DNA of 64,000 bases from Gammaproteobacteria bacterium (GTDB lineage: Bacteria > Pseudomonadota > Gammaproteobacteria > Steroidobacterales > Steroidobacteraceae): positions 1 through 64,000 of the forward strand of contig JAQGOE010000236.1 of assembly GCA_028293725.1 (NCBI GenBank), in the 5' to 3' direction. Positions within the stretch are counted from its first letter, which is position 1. Each line of letters starts with the position of its first letter. The position numbers and the translations under genes are program-made. Shown piece by piece: positions 9,366 through 17,426 of this stretch. The notes under the pieces are model-generated. The model saw only the letters and a list, made by a program, of their open reading frames with translations, was not told the DNA's origin and searched no databases.

Positions 9366-10363
9366 TGCGCGCACTCTTGCTCATTTCGGTGTTCCTCGTG
9401 GTGATCGCGGTGCCGGCCGGAGCGCAGCAGGCGGGCTCGGCAGCACCGGTCGTCGATCCAGACGCAAGCGCGGTACAGGAACAGGCGTTACTCAACGAGG
9501 CCGCGCGCATCCAGGGGCGCATCGATATTCCAGACACACGCGCGAGTGTGCTCATTCAGCCCGCCGGCCGGAAATGGGACTACTTTCACGAAGTCATCCT
9601 CCACTGGGGGGGAGCGATCGTCATCCTCGGCATGATCGCTTTGTTGGCACTGGGTTACCTGGTTGTAGGCCGGCTGCGGATTTCCGCGGGACGCGCCGGC
9701 AAGAAGATTGTCCGCTTCAGCGGTTTCGAGCGCTTCTCACATTGGCTGACCGCGGTATCCTTCGTGTTACTCGGCCTCACGGGGCTGAACATCACCTTCG
9801 GGAAGCTCCTGCTGTTGCCGGTGATCGGGCCGGAGTCGTTCAGCGCCTTCGCGCAAATTTCCAAGTACGTGCATAACTTCGTCAGCTTCGCGTTCGTCGT
9901 CGGCCTGGTGCTGATTGTCGGCCTCTTTTTCAGGGATAACATTCCCCGCAAAGTCGACGTTCAGTGGGTGAAACAGGGCGGCGGCTTCATCAAGTCGAAG
10001 CACGCGCATGCGGGACGTTTCAACGCGGGCGAAAAAGCTGTCTACTGGTTCGCGTTGGGAGCCGGTATCGCGGTAATCGTCTCCGGGTACTTCCTGTTAT
10101 TTCCCTTCTATTGGACGAACATCGCCGGAATGCAGATCGCGCAGGTGGTCCATGCCGTGATTGCGGTGCTGTTCGTAGCGGTGATTCTCGCCCACATCTA
10201 CATCGGAACGCTCGGAATGGAAGGCGCCTTCGAGGCCATGGGCACTGGCAAAGTGGATCTCAATTGGGCGAAGGAGCATCACGACCTCTGGCTCGAAGAG
10301 AAGCTCGCTGAATCGCATTCGGTGACGGAGGTGGATGGCACCCCGACAGCCCCCACGAGTTGA
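9365..10363 (+). CDS. fdhC: Formate dehydrogenase gamma subunit, cytochrome b556
   Basis: This 332-residue membrane protein begins with a cleavable-looking signal (MRALLLISVFLVVIAVPAGA) and a short periplasmic stretch. A transmembrane helix follows, then the four-helix b-type cytochrome domain of the FdnI/FdhC family (FSGFERFSHWLTA, KYVHNFVSF, VVHAVIAVLFVAVILAHIYIG). Histidines at these places are the usual haem ligands. It anchors the FdhAB dimer and passes electrons to the quinone pool. Translation is coupled to fdhB by a 1-base overlap. The signal-peptide extension matches the longer FdhC subtype rather than E. coli FdnI. Confidence 0.92.
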   Translation: MRALLLISVFLVVIAVPAGAQQAGSAAPVVDPDASAVQEQALLNEAARIQGRIDIPDTRASVLIQPAGRKWDYFHEVILHWGGAIVILGMIALLALGYLVVGRLRISAGRAGKKIVRFSGFERFSHWLTAVSFVLLGLTGLNITFGKLLLLPVIGPESFSAFAQISKYVHNFVSFAFVVGLVLIVGLFFRDNIPRKVDVQWVKQGGGFIKSKHAHAGRFNAGEKAVYWFALGAGIAVIVSGYFLLFPFYWTNIAGMQIAQVVHAVIAVLFVAVILAHIYIGTLGMEGAFEAMGTGKVDLNWAKEHHDLWLEEKLAESHSVTEVDGTPTAPTS

Positions 10364-10390
10364 CCCTTAAGTTAACTGTCTCGCAATCCC

Positions 10391-12163
10391 CTATTTCCCG
10401 CCTGTCTTATCCGCGTCCCGCTCTCGTAGATAGTCGTCAGTCGTACGGGCCGGCGCGCGCGGAGCCGCGTGGGGATCGAACTCCCTCTCCGTGACGTATG
10501 CCACACGACAGTCATCACACATCTTGATGAGCTCGAGTCGTTCCGGCGAATCCTTGAACATCCAGTGCTTACCGGCAAGCTTTGCGATGACCTTCTCGAT
10601 CGTACTCCTGACGCCGAAGGGCTTATGGCAGCGAATGCAGCAGAACGGAGCTTCCTCTTTCAGCACCCGGACGCCGTTGGAAACCACACGGAAATCGAGC
10701 TGAGGTTTCAACGTAATGACTTTTTCAGGGCAGGTCGCCTTACACAAGCCGCATTGCACGCAAGCCTCCTCCGCGAAGCGCAACATCGGCCGCTCGGGAT
10801 CGTCTCGCAACGCGCCGGTCGGGCAAGCGGAAACGCAAGACAGGCAGAGCGTGCAATTGGCAGTGTCGAGCTCAACTGATCCGAAAGGTGCTTGCGCCGG
10901 CAGTGTGATCAGATCCACCGGCTCAGGTGCTGCCAGATGCAGTTCCCGCAACGCGAAGCGGAGCACCGATCGTTTGTCACCCATCGGCCGGAAGCTCGAG
11001 GGACGCGGAGCAATCTCGAGCCTCGGGATTGCCTTTAGAGCCTCATTCAATCCGTCGGGGTCATCCGTCTCGATCGTAGCGATGCGCCCGGTACCGAATC
11101 CGAGTTTCTCCAGGATGGGCTCGGCCAATTCGATCGTACGCCTCAGCCCGACGACATCGTGCCGCGGCTTCGCCCGCAATAGGAGGCGTGCCGTAGAAGC
11201 TCCGTATGCAAAGAGTGCCGCGATGGCCTCCAGACCGATCTGCGTGACTTCGTTCACACAGACAGGCAACACGTGCGCGGGCAGGCCCTCGCCAAACTGA
11301 GCGAGCGCGTCGATCAAAGGCACGCCGTGCGGTTCATCATGGAGGAGTACGAGTGCGCGTTCACCGCCCGCTTCACGATAAGCGGTCAATAATGTTCGCA
11401 ACTTGCGCAGCAACGCGTCAGATGGAGGGAGTGCGTATGCTGCCGCCCCCGTCGGACAGGCAGCCGCGCATTGGCCACAGCCCGCACAGATGTTGGGGTC
11501 GACCGCCACGTGATCGCCGGCAGGCGCAATCGCGCCCGCTGGACAAAGATCGAGACAGCGAGTGCAGCCGGTGATCTGCGAGCGGGAGTGCGCGCAAAGG
11601 TGGCCCTGGAACGTGATGTAACGCGGTTTGTCGAAGGTCCCAACGAGATCGCGCGCTTTCAGCACGACCGCCAACACCGCGGCCGGGTCGGCTGGATCGG
11701 CCCGCAAATACCCGGCGCGCAAATCGGTGCCACTGAAAAAGCGCGTGCCACCAGAGAGGTCGATGAAAATATCGCAACGTGACACCGCACCGTCGTGCGA
11801 AGGTCCGAAAAGCAGCGTGTCGCGCGACGACGGCATCGGCTGCGCGAAATCATCGACGGTGATCTCGAAAGCTCCCAAGTGGCCCTTGGCCGACCGGACG
11901 GCCCCTTTCGCGACCGGAAACTCGTCAGTTTGCGCGCGCGCGATGGCCGCCGGGGGCTTGATCAGTACGGTGATATCGAGCTGCGCGGCGAGCGACTGAG
12001 CCGCCTCGATGGCGCGCTCATCGCAACCGTAGACGAGGGTGACTCCTGAGCTTTCGAGCTGTACCCGTGGCGCTTCCGGCAGCGGCTCGGCGGCGGCGGC
12101 GGCGAGCGCCGCGATTTTGGGGCCGGCCGCAGCCGCGTCCGAGGACAAGTGAGGATCAGGCAT
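10391..12163 (-). CDS. Multi-cluster 4Fe-4S ferredoxin-like protein of the formate dehydrogenase cluster
   Basis: This 590-residue protein has no signal peptide. It contains two pairs of 4Fe-4S ferredoxin motifs: CTRCLDLCPAGAI with CAGCGQCAAACPTGA at mid-protein, and CTLCLSCVSACPTGA with CVQCGLCKATCPEKV towards the C-terminus. After these come a CCIRCHKPFG motif and a CDDCR motif that could bind another metal. The layout fits a cytoplasmic electron carrier. It is convergent with fdhC and divergent from the DUF6352 gene. Similar ferredoxins accompany periplasmic formate dehydrogenases in other proteobacteria (family knowledge); the partner and direction of electron flow are unknown. Confidence 0.85.
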   Translation of the reverse strand: MPDPHLSSDAAAAGPKIAALAAAAAEPLPEAPRVQLESSGVTLVYGCDERAIEAAQSLAAQLDITVLIKPPAAIARAQTDEFPVAKGAVRSAKGHLGAFEITVDDFAQPMPSSRDTLLFGPSHDGAVSRCDIFIDLSGGTRFFSGTDLRAGYLRADPADPAAVLAVVLKARDLVGTFDKPRYITFQGHLCAHSRSQITGCTRCLDLCPAGAIAPAGDHVAVDPNICAGCGQCAAACPTGAAAYALPPSDALLRKLRTLLTAYREAGGERALVLLHDEPHGVPLIDALAQFGEGLPAHVLPVCVNEVTQIGLEAIAALFAYGASTARLLLRAKPRHDVVGLRRTIELAEPILEKLGFGTGRIATIETDDPDGLNEALKAIPRLEIAPRPSSFRPMGDKRSVLRFALRELHLAAPEPVDLITLPAQAPFGSVELDTANCTLCLSCVSACPTGALRDDPERPMLRFAEEACVQCGLCKATCPEKVITLKPQLDFRVVSNGVRVLKEEAPFCCIRCHKPFGVRSTIEKVIAKLAGKHWMFKDSPERLELIKMCDDCRVAYVTEREFDPHAAPRAPARTTDDYLRERDADKTGGK

Positions 12164-12252
12164 GTTTTCTCGGTCTCATGGCTTGCGTTGAGAATAACAA
12201 GCTGCCCGAGACGCTGCTATGCTCGAGGCGGAATGTTCTTCAGGTTGCCTTT

Positions 12253-13284
12253 GTGAACGCGTATGAACCGGTGAGCACCTCCGCCGATTTCTGGCTGTCG
12301 TCCGGCCACCATCTGCTCGACCGCAATGACGCTGGCTGCGTCCTGGTCACGGACGAATTCCTGAAGGCGTACCTCGCGCGACCCGAGATGATTCCGCCGC
12401 AGGACGCTTGTATAGCAGAGCAAACGCTGTATGCGGCGCTACTGAGCAGTCCTCGCGAGCCCGTGACACCGGCACAGATCGCCGCCATCGAGGACGCGGA
12501 CGCGCGCGAAAACTGGGGTTTCATGATCTCCTGGCGCGATCATGTCATTCAGCACCCCACGTTGGAGGCGGCGTACCTGGCGATCGTGCGCGAAGGCCAG
12601 GGGTTCCCGCCACTCTTCGTGAGTCAGATTGTACAAGTCATCCTGCGAAATATGCTGGATGATTGCCAGGATGCCTTCGTCCTGCGGGCAGCCGAGATGT
12701 TTTTCAGGGCGCAGAAGCTTGCGCTGCACGAAGGATCATTGCTAGCCGTGGACGAAGAGACTTACGCCGACGCGGGCTCGCGGCCCTCGCCGCTCGTCTC
12801 ATTGTTGGGACTACAGGCTGCGCCCGACATTGACGTGTTGAGTGAAGTCAACGCGCACTCCTACTGGGAGCGCAGCGATTCGTTCGACTTCGCCTTCGAT
12901 CTCACCGCAGGTCGGCGTGGTGTCGCTGCGCTGGGGGAGCTTGCCAAACTCTGGGTGCAACACCTGCTTTCGATCGATGTCGAGATCGAGGCTTTGACGG
13001 AGCTGCGCGACGCCACACTGAATTGGTACGTAGGCCTGGATTCCAACGCGACCCGGATTGGAGACGCGCTCTGGCGGGGAGAAACGCTCGACCCGACGGC
13101 ACCGGAGTTTCTTGTCGGACTCTATCGCCTCACCTTCAGCGACGCCGCGCAAGTGGCAGATCCGGCCAAAGGGTCGCCGACCTATCTGTTCGTTGCGGCA
13201 TCCGCCGACATGACGCTGCGGCTCAAGCCGCAGAACCTCGTCACCGGGCTGCCCATTTACCTTCTAAGGGAGGTTGTAAGTTGA
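12253..13284 (+). CDS. DUF6352-family protein
   Basis: This is a 343-residue soluble, acidic protein without signal peptide or membrane segment. I chose the GTG at 12253 (VNAYEPVSTSADFWLSSGHHLLDRND), where the recognisable family sequence begins; alternative upstream starts would run into the divergent ferredoxin gene. The sequence resembles the DUF6352 family, which I recall as linked to formate dehydrogenase clusters. No catalytic motif is visible. Its stop overlaps the start of the DUF3305 gene, so the two are probably translationally coupled. The function is unknown; a maturation role for the neighbouring enzyme is inference from context. Confidence 0.75.
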   Translation: MNAYEPVSTSADFWLSSGHHLLDRNDAGCVLVTDEFLKAYLARPEMIPPQDACIAEQTLYAALLSSPREPVTPAQIAAIEDADARENWGFMISWRDHVIQHPTLEAAYLAIVREGQGFPPLFVSQIVQVILRNMLDDCQDAFVLRAAEMFFRAQKLALHEGSLLAVDEETYADAGSRPSPLVSLLGLQAAPDIDVLSEVNAHSYWERSDSFDFAFDLTAGRRGVAALGELAKLWVQHLLSIDVEIEALTELRDATLNWYVGLDSNATRIGDALWRGETLDPTAPEFLVGLYRLTFSDAAQVADPAKGSPTYLFVAASADMTLRLKPQNLVTGLPIYLLREVVS

Positions 13285-13793
13285 TTTCCACAGCGCTATT
13301 GCGCATACCCGTGGGTATCGTGGTCGAGCGGCACAAGGCGCAGAGTCCATGGCTCGATTTCGTGTGCCGCCCCGTTTCGGCGCTGGCAGGAATACCTGCG
13401 GCGGCCCCGTGGACGGTCATTTCCGCCACCGCGGACGCCACTACGTATTACGCCGGCGAAGGAGTCATCGAGCTTCACAGGTCCGAAACGGCGAGCTATC
13501 GGGAGAACCTCGTTTCGGGGGCACCGCTGTTGTGGGTAATCCTGCGACCCTCCACTAACGAGGTGGGATTTGAGCTTCTCATGGTTACGGCGGACCCGGC
13601 CGAGGGCGAGGCCCTCACGGGAGCGGGAAACGATCTGGTGGCCACAGTGCCGATGCCGGATTCCATCCAGGAGGCCATGAGCAGCTTTATCACGGAGCAT
13701 CATGTCGAGCGCTCGTTTATCAAGCGTCAGCGCGATCGATCGGGCTCGCAGGCGCCGCGCCGGCAACCTGACGATACGGAGGGTGACCGATGA
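13281..13793 (+). CDS. DUF3305 protein
   Basis: This 170-residue protein begins at a TTG codon at 13281 with an AGGGAGG-type ribosome site just upstream. The first residues (ISTALLRIPVGIVVERHKAQSPWLDFVCRPVSAL) match the DUF3305 pattern, in which a short beta-strand with VERR/VERHKA and a W-x-D motif is typical. It overlaps the preceding stop and its own stop overlaps the DUF3306 start (ATGA). DUF3305 and DUF3306 genes commonly travel together with Tat-exported formate dehydrogenases (family knowledge). The biochemical role is not established. Confidence 0.8.
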   Translation: MISTALLRIPVGIVVERHKAQSPWLDFVCRPVSALAGIPAAAPWTVISATADATTYYAGEGVIELHRSETASYRENLVSGAPLLWVILRPSTNEVGFELLMVTADPAEGEALTGAGNDLVATVPMPDSIQEAMSSFITEHHVERSFIKRQRDRSGSQAPRRQPDDTEGDR

Positions 13794-14476
13794 GCGAGTC
13801 TGAAGGCTTCCTGTCGCGTTGGTCGCGATTGAAGAGCGAGACGAGCCGGGCAACCGGAAATCCCGCCATCGAGCCTTTGGCGGACGAATCGAGCCCGAAC
13901 CGCACGACCGACGGACCGAGCCGGGAGAGCGCGACGGCCACCCCGCCGCCTGCGGTCGATCTGGCGAGCCTGCCGCCGGTCGAATCCATCGGCCCCGGGA
14001 CTGACATCCGCGCCTTCCTGCAAGCCGGAGTGCCGGCAGAGTTGGTACGTGCCGCACTTCGCAGTGCCTGGTTGACCGATCCGCGGATACGGGAATTCAT
14101 TGAGATAGCGGACAACCAGTGGGACTTCAACGCGGAGGACGGCATTCCCGGATTTGGTGCTCTCGGGGTTGCTGATGCCTCCAGGAGTCTCGTGAGTCGG
14201 GCGCTGGAGAGCTCGGATGAAGTACTGTCTGTTGTACGGCAGGTGAGTAGTGGCGGTGTTGGCTTGCTCCCGCCAGCGCCGGTCCCCGTGCCGGAGCCTG
14301 AAGTACACGATGAAGTCTGGAGGGCCGGTGGCGTCATCGCTCCGCGCGTGGAAGCCGCTTTCGATACCATTCCAGGCTCCGGAGCCACTAGCGCGAAGGT
14401 GATCGATACATCCGCCCCGGATGTCGCGCCGGGGGCGACCAAGCGCTCTCATGGCGGCGCCCTACCTCGATGCTAG
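13790..14476 (+). CDS. DUF3306 protein
   Basis: This 228-residue protein opens with MSESEGFLSRWSRLKSE, the conserved head of DUF3306. A proline-rich, probably disordered segment of about 60 residues follows, then a conserved helical block (PAELVRAALRSAWLTDPRIREFIEIADNQWDFN). The C-terminal third is Pro/Val-rich and poorly conserved looking. It overlaps the DUF3305 stop by 4 bp. It is probably cytoplasmic. The family is found with formate dehydrogenase operons, so a role as assembly or maturation factor is plausible but unproven. Confidence 0.85.
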   Translation: MSESEGFLSRWSRLKSETSRATGNPAIEPLADESSPNRTTDGPSRESATATPPPAVDLASLPPVESIGPGTDIRAFLQAGVPAELVRAALRSAWLTDPRIREFIEIADNQWDFNAEDGIPGFGALGVADASRSLVSRALESSDEVLSVVRQVSSGGVGLLPPAPVPVPEPEVHDEVWRAGGVIAPRVEAAFDTIPGSGATSAKVIDTSAPDVAPGATKRSHGGALPRC

Positions 14477-14497
14477 CCGCGCCCTTCGTGTAAGCCA

Positions 14498-15088
14498 ATG
14501 CCGGAACCTGATGACGTCGATCTAGCCCGCGCACAGGAATATTCGCTGCTGTCTGCCTTATTGCTGAGTAGCCCGGACCGCCAACTGTTGGATCGCCTCG
14601 CTAACTTAGCTGGGGACAACAGCGAGCTCGGCAGGGCCCATGCCGCTTTGGCGGCGGTCGCATCCGGCGCCGATCGTGACAGCGTCGAGCGGGAGTTCTT
14701 CACGCTCTTCGTCGGTGTTGGGCGCGGCGAAATCATGCCGTACGCCTCCTATTACATGACGGGCTTTGTGCAGGGACGACCGCTCGCGGACCTACGCGCG
14801 ACCCTGCGGCGTCTTGGAATCGAGCGGGCGGAAGGACAAGTCGAACCGGAAGATCACGCTGCAATTCTGATGGACGTCATGGCGAGTGTCATCGCAGGAA
14901 CTATTCCAGCCCCGGTGGGCACCGACCGCGAAATCTTCGACACCCATCTCGCGCCGTGGATTGCCCGTTTCTTTGCAGATCTCGAGCGCAGCAAGGCCGC
15001 GAAGTTTTACGCCGGCGTCGGCACGGTTGGCCGGGTTTTCATGGAAATAGAAAAGCACGCCTTTCTGCTTTCAGAGGCGCACGGCTGA
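14498..15088 (+). CDS. TorD/DmsD-family molybdoenzyme chaperone
   Basis: This 196-residue all-helical protein has the TorD-like signature (SLLSALLLSSPD near the N-terminus, EREFFTLFVGVGRGEIMPYASYYMTGF in the middle). The family binds Tat signal peptides of molybdoenzymes and protects or delivers the apoenzyme for cofactor insertion. Its position, 21 bp after the DUF3306 gene, points to FdhA (Tat signal at its residues 30-36) as client; the small Tat protein at 5593 could also be bound. There is no strong ribosome site before the ATG. The last 18 bp overlap a small gene on the opposite strand. Confidence 0.88.
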   Translation: MPEPDDVDLARAQEYSLLSALLLSSPDRQLLDRLANLAGDNSELGRAHAALAAVASGADRDSVEREFFTLFVGVGRGEIMPYASYYMTGFVQGRPLADLRATLRRLGIERAEGQVEPEDHAAILMDVMASVIAGTIPAPVGTDREIFDTHLAPWIARFFADLERSKAAKFYAGVGTVGRVFMEIEKHAFLLSEAHG

Positions 15089-15196
15089 TGTAGAAAACGC
15101 TTGGGCCGCCGATTTCTGTACGCCTTCGTCCAGTACCAGAGCGGCAATTCCGGCGATCAGAGCGACGGCGACGCATGCTGCGAGGAAACTACGCAT
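15071..15196 (-). CDS. 41-residue single-pass or signal-peptide small protein
   Basis: The frame reads MRSFLAACVAVALIAGIAAL, then a short tail (VLDEGVQKSAAQAFSTSAVRL). GGGAG-like bases lie upstream of the ATG at 15196. The first 22 residues form one hydrophobic helix, so the product is either membrane-anchored or exported as a ~20-residue peptide. Its 3' end overlaps the chaperone gene by 18 bp on the opposite strand. The tail pattern (AFST-AVRL) resembles small uncharacterised proteins I recall from rhizobia and relatives; this recollection could not be checked. Function unknown. Confidence 0.6.
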   Translation of the reverse strand: MRSFLAACVAVALIAGIAALVLDEGVQKSAAQAFSTSAVRL

Positions 15197-15380
15197 GGAC
15201 ACTCCCGGCGAGTGACGAAACTCGCCAGACTCTACACCTCAAAGGGAGTCCTGTGCACTGCCATCCTCGCCCTTCCCCGACGTGCCGCCGCGGCGGACCG
15301 GTCGGTACGCGCGCAAGGTACGCGCGCCCCGACCCACCATTGACCTGCCTTGATTCCCGCCGATTCCCCCGGCGAACACG

Positions 15381-15575
15381 CTACAGCATCATCCATGACT
15401 GACGGTGTGCCGTAACAACGACCACCGGCATCGAACCATCGGACGCGTCATCTGCAACTGCGGCGCCAACCGCCCGCTCCGATTGCGTGTGTGATGCCGG
15501 ACTGAAAAATGCCGTCCACTGGATTGAACTGATGACGATCGCGGCGACAAGACTAACAAGACGACTGACATTCAT
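15381..15575 (-). CDS. 64-residue exported small hypothetical protein
   Basis: The reading frame starts MNVSRLVSLVAAIVISSIQW, a typical Sec signal or membrane anchor, and ends with SDGSMPVVVVTAHRQSWMML. A good ribosome site (AGGAG) lies about 6 bases before the ATG at 15575, which is why I prefer it over the ATG 45 bases upstream. The VVVVTAHR-type tail is seen in small exported proteins of gammaproteobacteria (recollection only). No function is known. The 184 bp between it and the next small gene holds nothing else I can support. Confidence 0.5.
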   Translation of the reverse strand: MNVSRLVSLVAAIVISSIQWTAFFSPASHTQSERAVGAAVADDASDGSMPVVVVTAHRQSWMML

Positions 15576-15810
15576 GGCGACTCTCCTGGGATAAAGCGGT
15601 GGTGAAACCTCGAGCGGCAATACTGAGCGCCTAAGGGACCGGCGTGCTCAGAAGACCTTAAGGGGCGTTAAGCTCCGCTGAAGGGACTGCGCGGCGCGCC
15701 TGGGGCCTCATCCGCCATGGATTGCCGGACCGCACGGCATCGCCCGAAGAATCCCGGTATTACGGGCGTATCATCAGCGGTCTACAGGACGATTCTCGAG
15801 ATAACGACCC

Positions 15811-16824
15811 ATGCCTACACGCGAGACCCCTCGGCGAAAGAAAGGAGCGACTCCGCCGCAATCGACAGGCACTCCCGCTCGGGTCTCTCAGCGCCCACCC
15901 GCACCCACAACACCTCGCGCGGCGTACCGCCGGGCACCGCTCGGGAGTTTGCGAGTTTTCGTTGCGGTAGCCGAACACAAGAGCTTCACGCGCGGCGCCG
16001 ACGCGCTTGGCCTTACAACGAGCGCCGCCAGCATGCAAATACAAGCGCTGGAGGAGTACTTGCGCGTACCCGTCTTCCGCCGCAACGGCCGCCAGGTTGA
16101 GCTGACTCCGGTAGGAGCGCTGTTGCAGCCGAAGGTTGAGCAAGCGCTCGCCGACTTGGAGCGTGCAATCGACGAGGCGCGTGCCGACCGCGGCTCCGGG
16201 CCATTGCGAGTGACGATGCTCGCTTTCTTCCTTGCGCAATGGCTGTTGCCTCGACTGCCGAATTTCACGGCGCAACACCCAAACATCGACGTACAGATCC
16301 ATACAGCCGTGAAGCTTGCCGACTTCGTGAAAACCGGCATGGACGCCGGAATCCGTTTTGGTCCCGGGACTTGGCCACGATTGCACGCGGAGAAACTGCT
16401 CGACGAGTGGCTGGTCCCGGTGTGCACGCCCGCACTGTTGCAGCGTCATGGGCCCATCGCCGAGGCGCGCGACCTGAAGCGCTACAAGCTGCTCCACAGC
16501 CCCTACGAGCCGTGGACAGCTTGGTTACTGGAAGGAGGGGCCGGCGACGTGTGGCCGAGTTCGGGCTCTGCATTCGACGACGCGATCGCCATCGTACGCG
16601 CGGCCGAAGCGGGTCAGGGACTCGCGCTCGCTCGTTGGTCTCTGGTCGGTGACGAAGTCACGAGGGGTCGACTCGTAGTAGCGGGTCGGGCAGTTCGCTC
16701 TCCGCACGCCTACCACTTCGTGTGTCCGCCGGCCCACCTTGCGCTCGAAAAAGTAGCGGTCTTTCGCGAATGGCTGACAACAGAGTCTGCCCGCTTCCCC
16801 GCGCCACCCATCATCGAGGATTGA
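15811..16824 (+). CDS. LysR-family transcriptional regulator (GcvA-like)
   Basis: This 337-residue regulator has an unusual basic, Pro/Thr-rich leader of about 40 residues before the winged helix-turn-helix (LGSLRVFVAVAEHKSFTRGADALGLTTSAASMQIQALEEYLRVPVFRRNGR). A LysR substrate-binding domain of GcvA type follows (MLAFFLAQWLLPRLPNF, GIRFGPG, WLVPVCTP). If the leader is not translated, a later start would be needed, but no obvious in-frame ATG lies between. The next gene, dps, follows after 94 bp on the same strand. The target genes are unknown. Confidence 0.85.
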   Translation: MPTRETPRRKKGATPPQSTGTPARVSQRPPAPTTPRAAYRRAPLGSLRVFVAVAEHKSFTRGADALGLTTSAASMQIQALEEYLRVPVFRRNGRQVELTPVGALLQPKVEQALADLERAIDEARADRGSGPLRVTMLAFFLAQWLLPRLPNFTAQHPNIDVQIHTAVKLADFVKTGMDAGIRFGPGTWPRLHAEKLLDEWLVPVCTPALLQRHGPIAEARDLKRYKLLHSPYEPWTAWLLEGGAGDVWPSSGSAFDDAIAIVRAAEAGQGLALARWSLVGDEVTRGRLVVAGRAVRSPHAYHFVCPPAHLALEKVAVFREWLTTESARFPAPPIIED

Positions 16825-16918
16825 AATGATAGACGGCATTTATCATGCCGATCCAAACAGCCAATTGGCTCCGGTGCGGCTGGGAAACTTACACTCTCCG
16901 CAACAAGAGGAGATTCCC

Positions 16919-17407
16919 ATGTTCAATACCCGAAACGATCTGCCGCTGACGACCCGGACACGCTCCGTCGAGTTGCTGAACGCGCGGCTGGCCGATGCAA
17001 TCGACCTCGGCACCCAGACCAAACACGCCCACTGGAATGTGAAGGGCCCGAACTTCATCGCCCTGCACGAGTTGTTCGATAAGATCGCCGAAAGCATCGA
17101 GGACCAGATCGACACGATCGCCGAGCGTGTGACGGCTCTCGGCGGTACGGCTCACGGCACTCTCACCGCGGTCGCGCGCGGCACCTCGTTGAAGCCCTAT
17201 CCCGAGGACATTTACGACGGAGCGACCCACCTGGGAGCACTGGCCGCCGTGTTGGCTGATTTCGGTACGAAGGTCCGTGCAGCCATCGACGACTCTGCGA
17301 CGTTTGGCGACGCGGGCACATCGGACCTCTTCACCGCAATATCGAGGGAGACCGACAAGAACCTCTGGTTCCTCGAGGCGCACATATACACCGCGCGTTC
17401 CAGCTAG
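16919..17407 (+). CDS. dps: Dps-family ferritin-like DNA-protection protein
   Basis: This 162-residue four-helix bundle protein sequesters iron and protects DNA under starvation or peroxide stress. The ferroxidase-site segment is visible (TKHAHWNVKGPNFIALHELFDKIAESIEDQIDTIAERV), with the His, Asp and Glu residues in the spacing usual for Dps. The start at 16919 has AAGAGGAG upstream; an in-frame ATG at 16826 lies immediately after the LysR gene and would add sequence unlike the family. It is convergent with the ureohydrolase gene 19 bp away. Confidence 0.93.
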   Translation: MFNTRNDLPLTTRTRSVELLNARLADAIDLGTQTKHAHWNVKGPNFIALHELFDKIAESIEDQIDTIAERVTALGGTAHGTLTAVARGTSLKPYPEDIYDGATHLGALAAVLADFGTKVRAAIDDSATFGDAGTSDLFTAISRETDKNLWFLEAHIYTARSS

Positions 17408-17426
17408 CGAGCGTCCGCGCCGGTGG

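Noticed and set aside
15197..15380. Another tiny gene between the two small exported genes
   Set aside because: Frames here give Arg/Gly-rich peptides without a ribosome site or hydrophobic segment.
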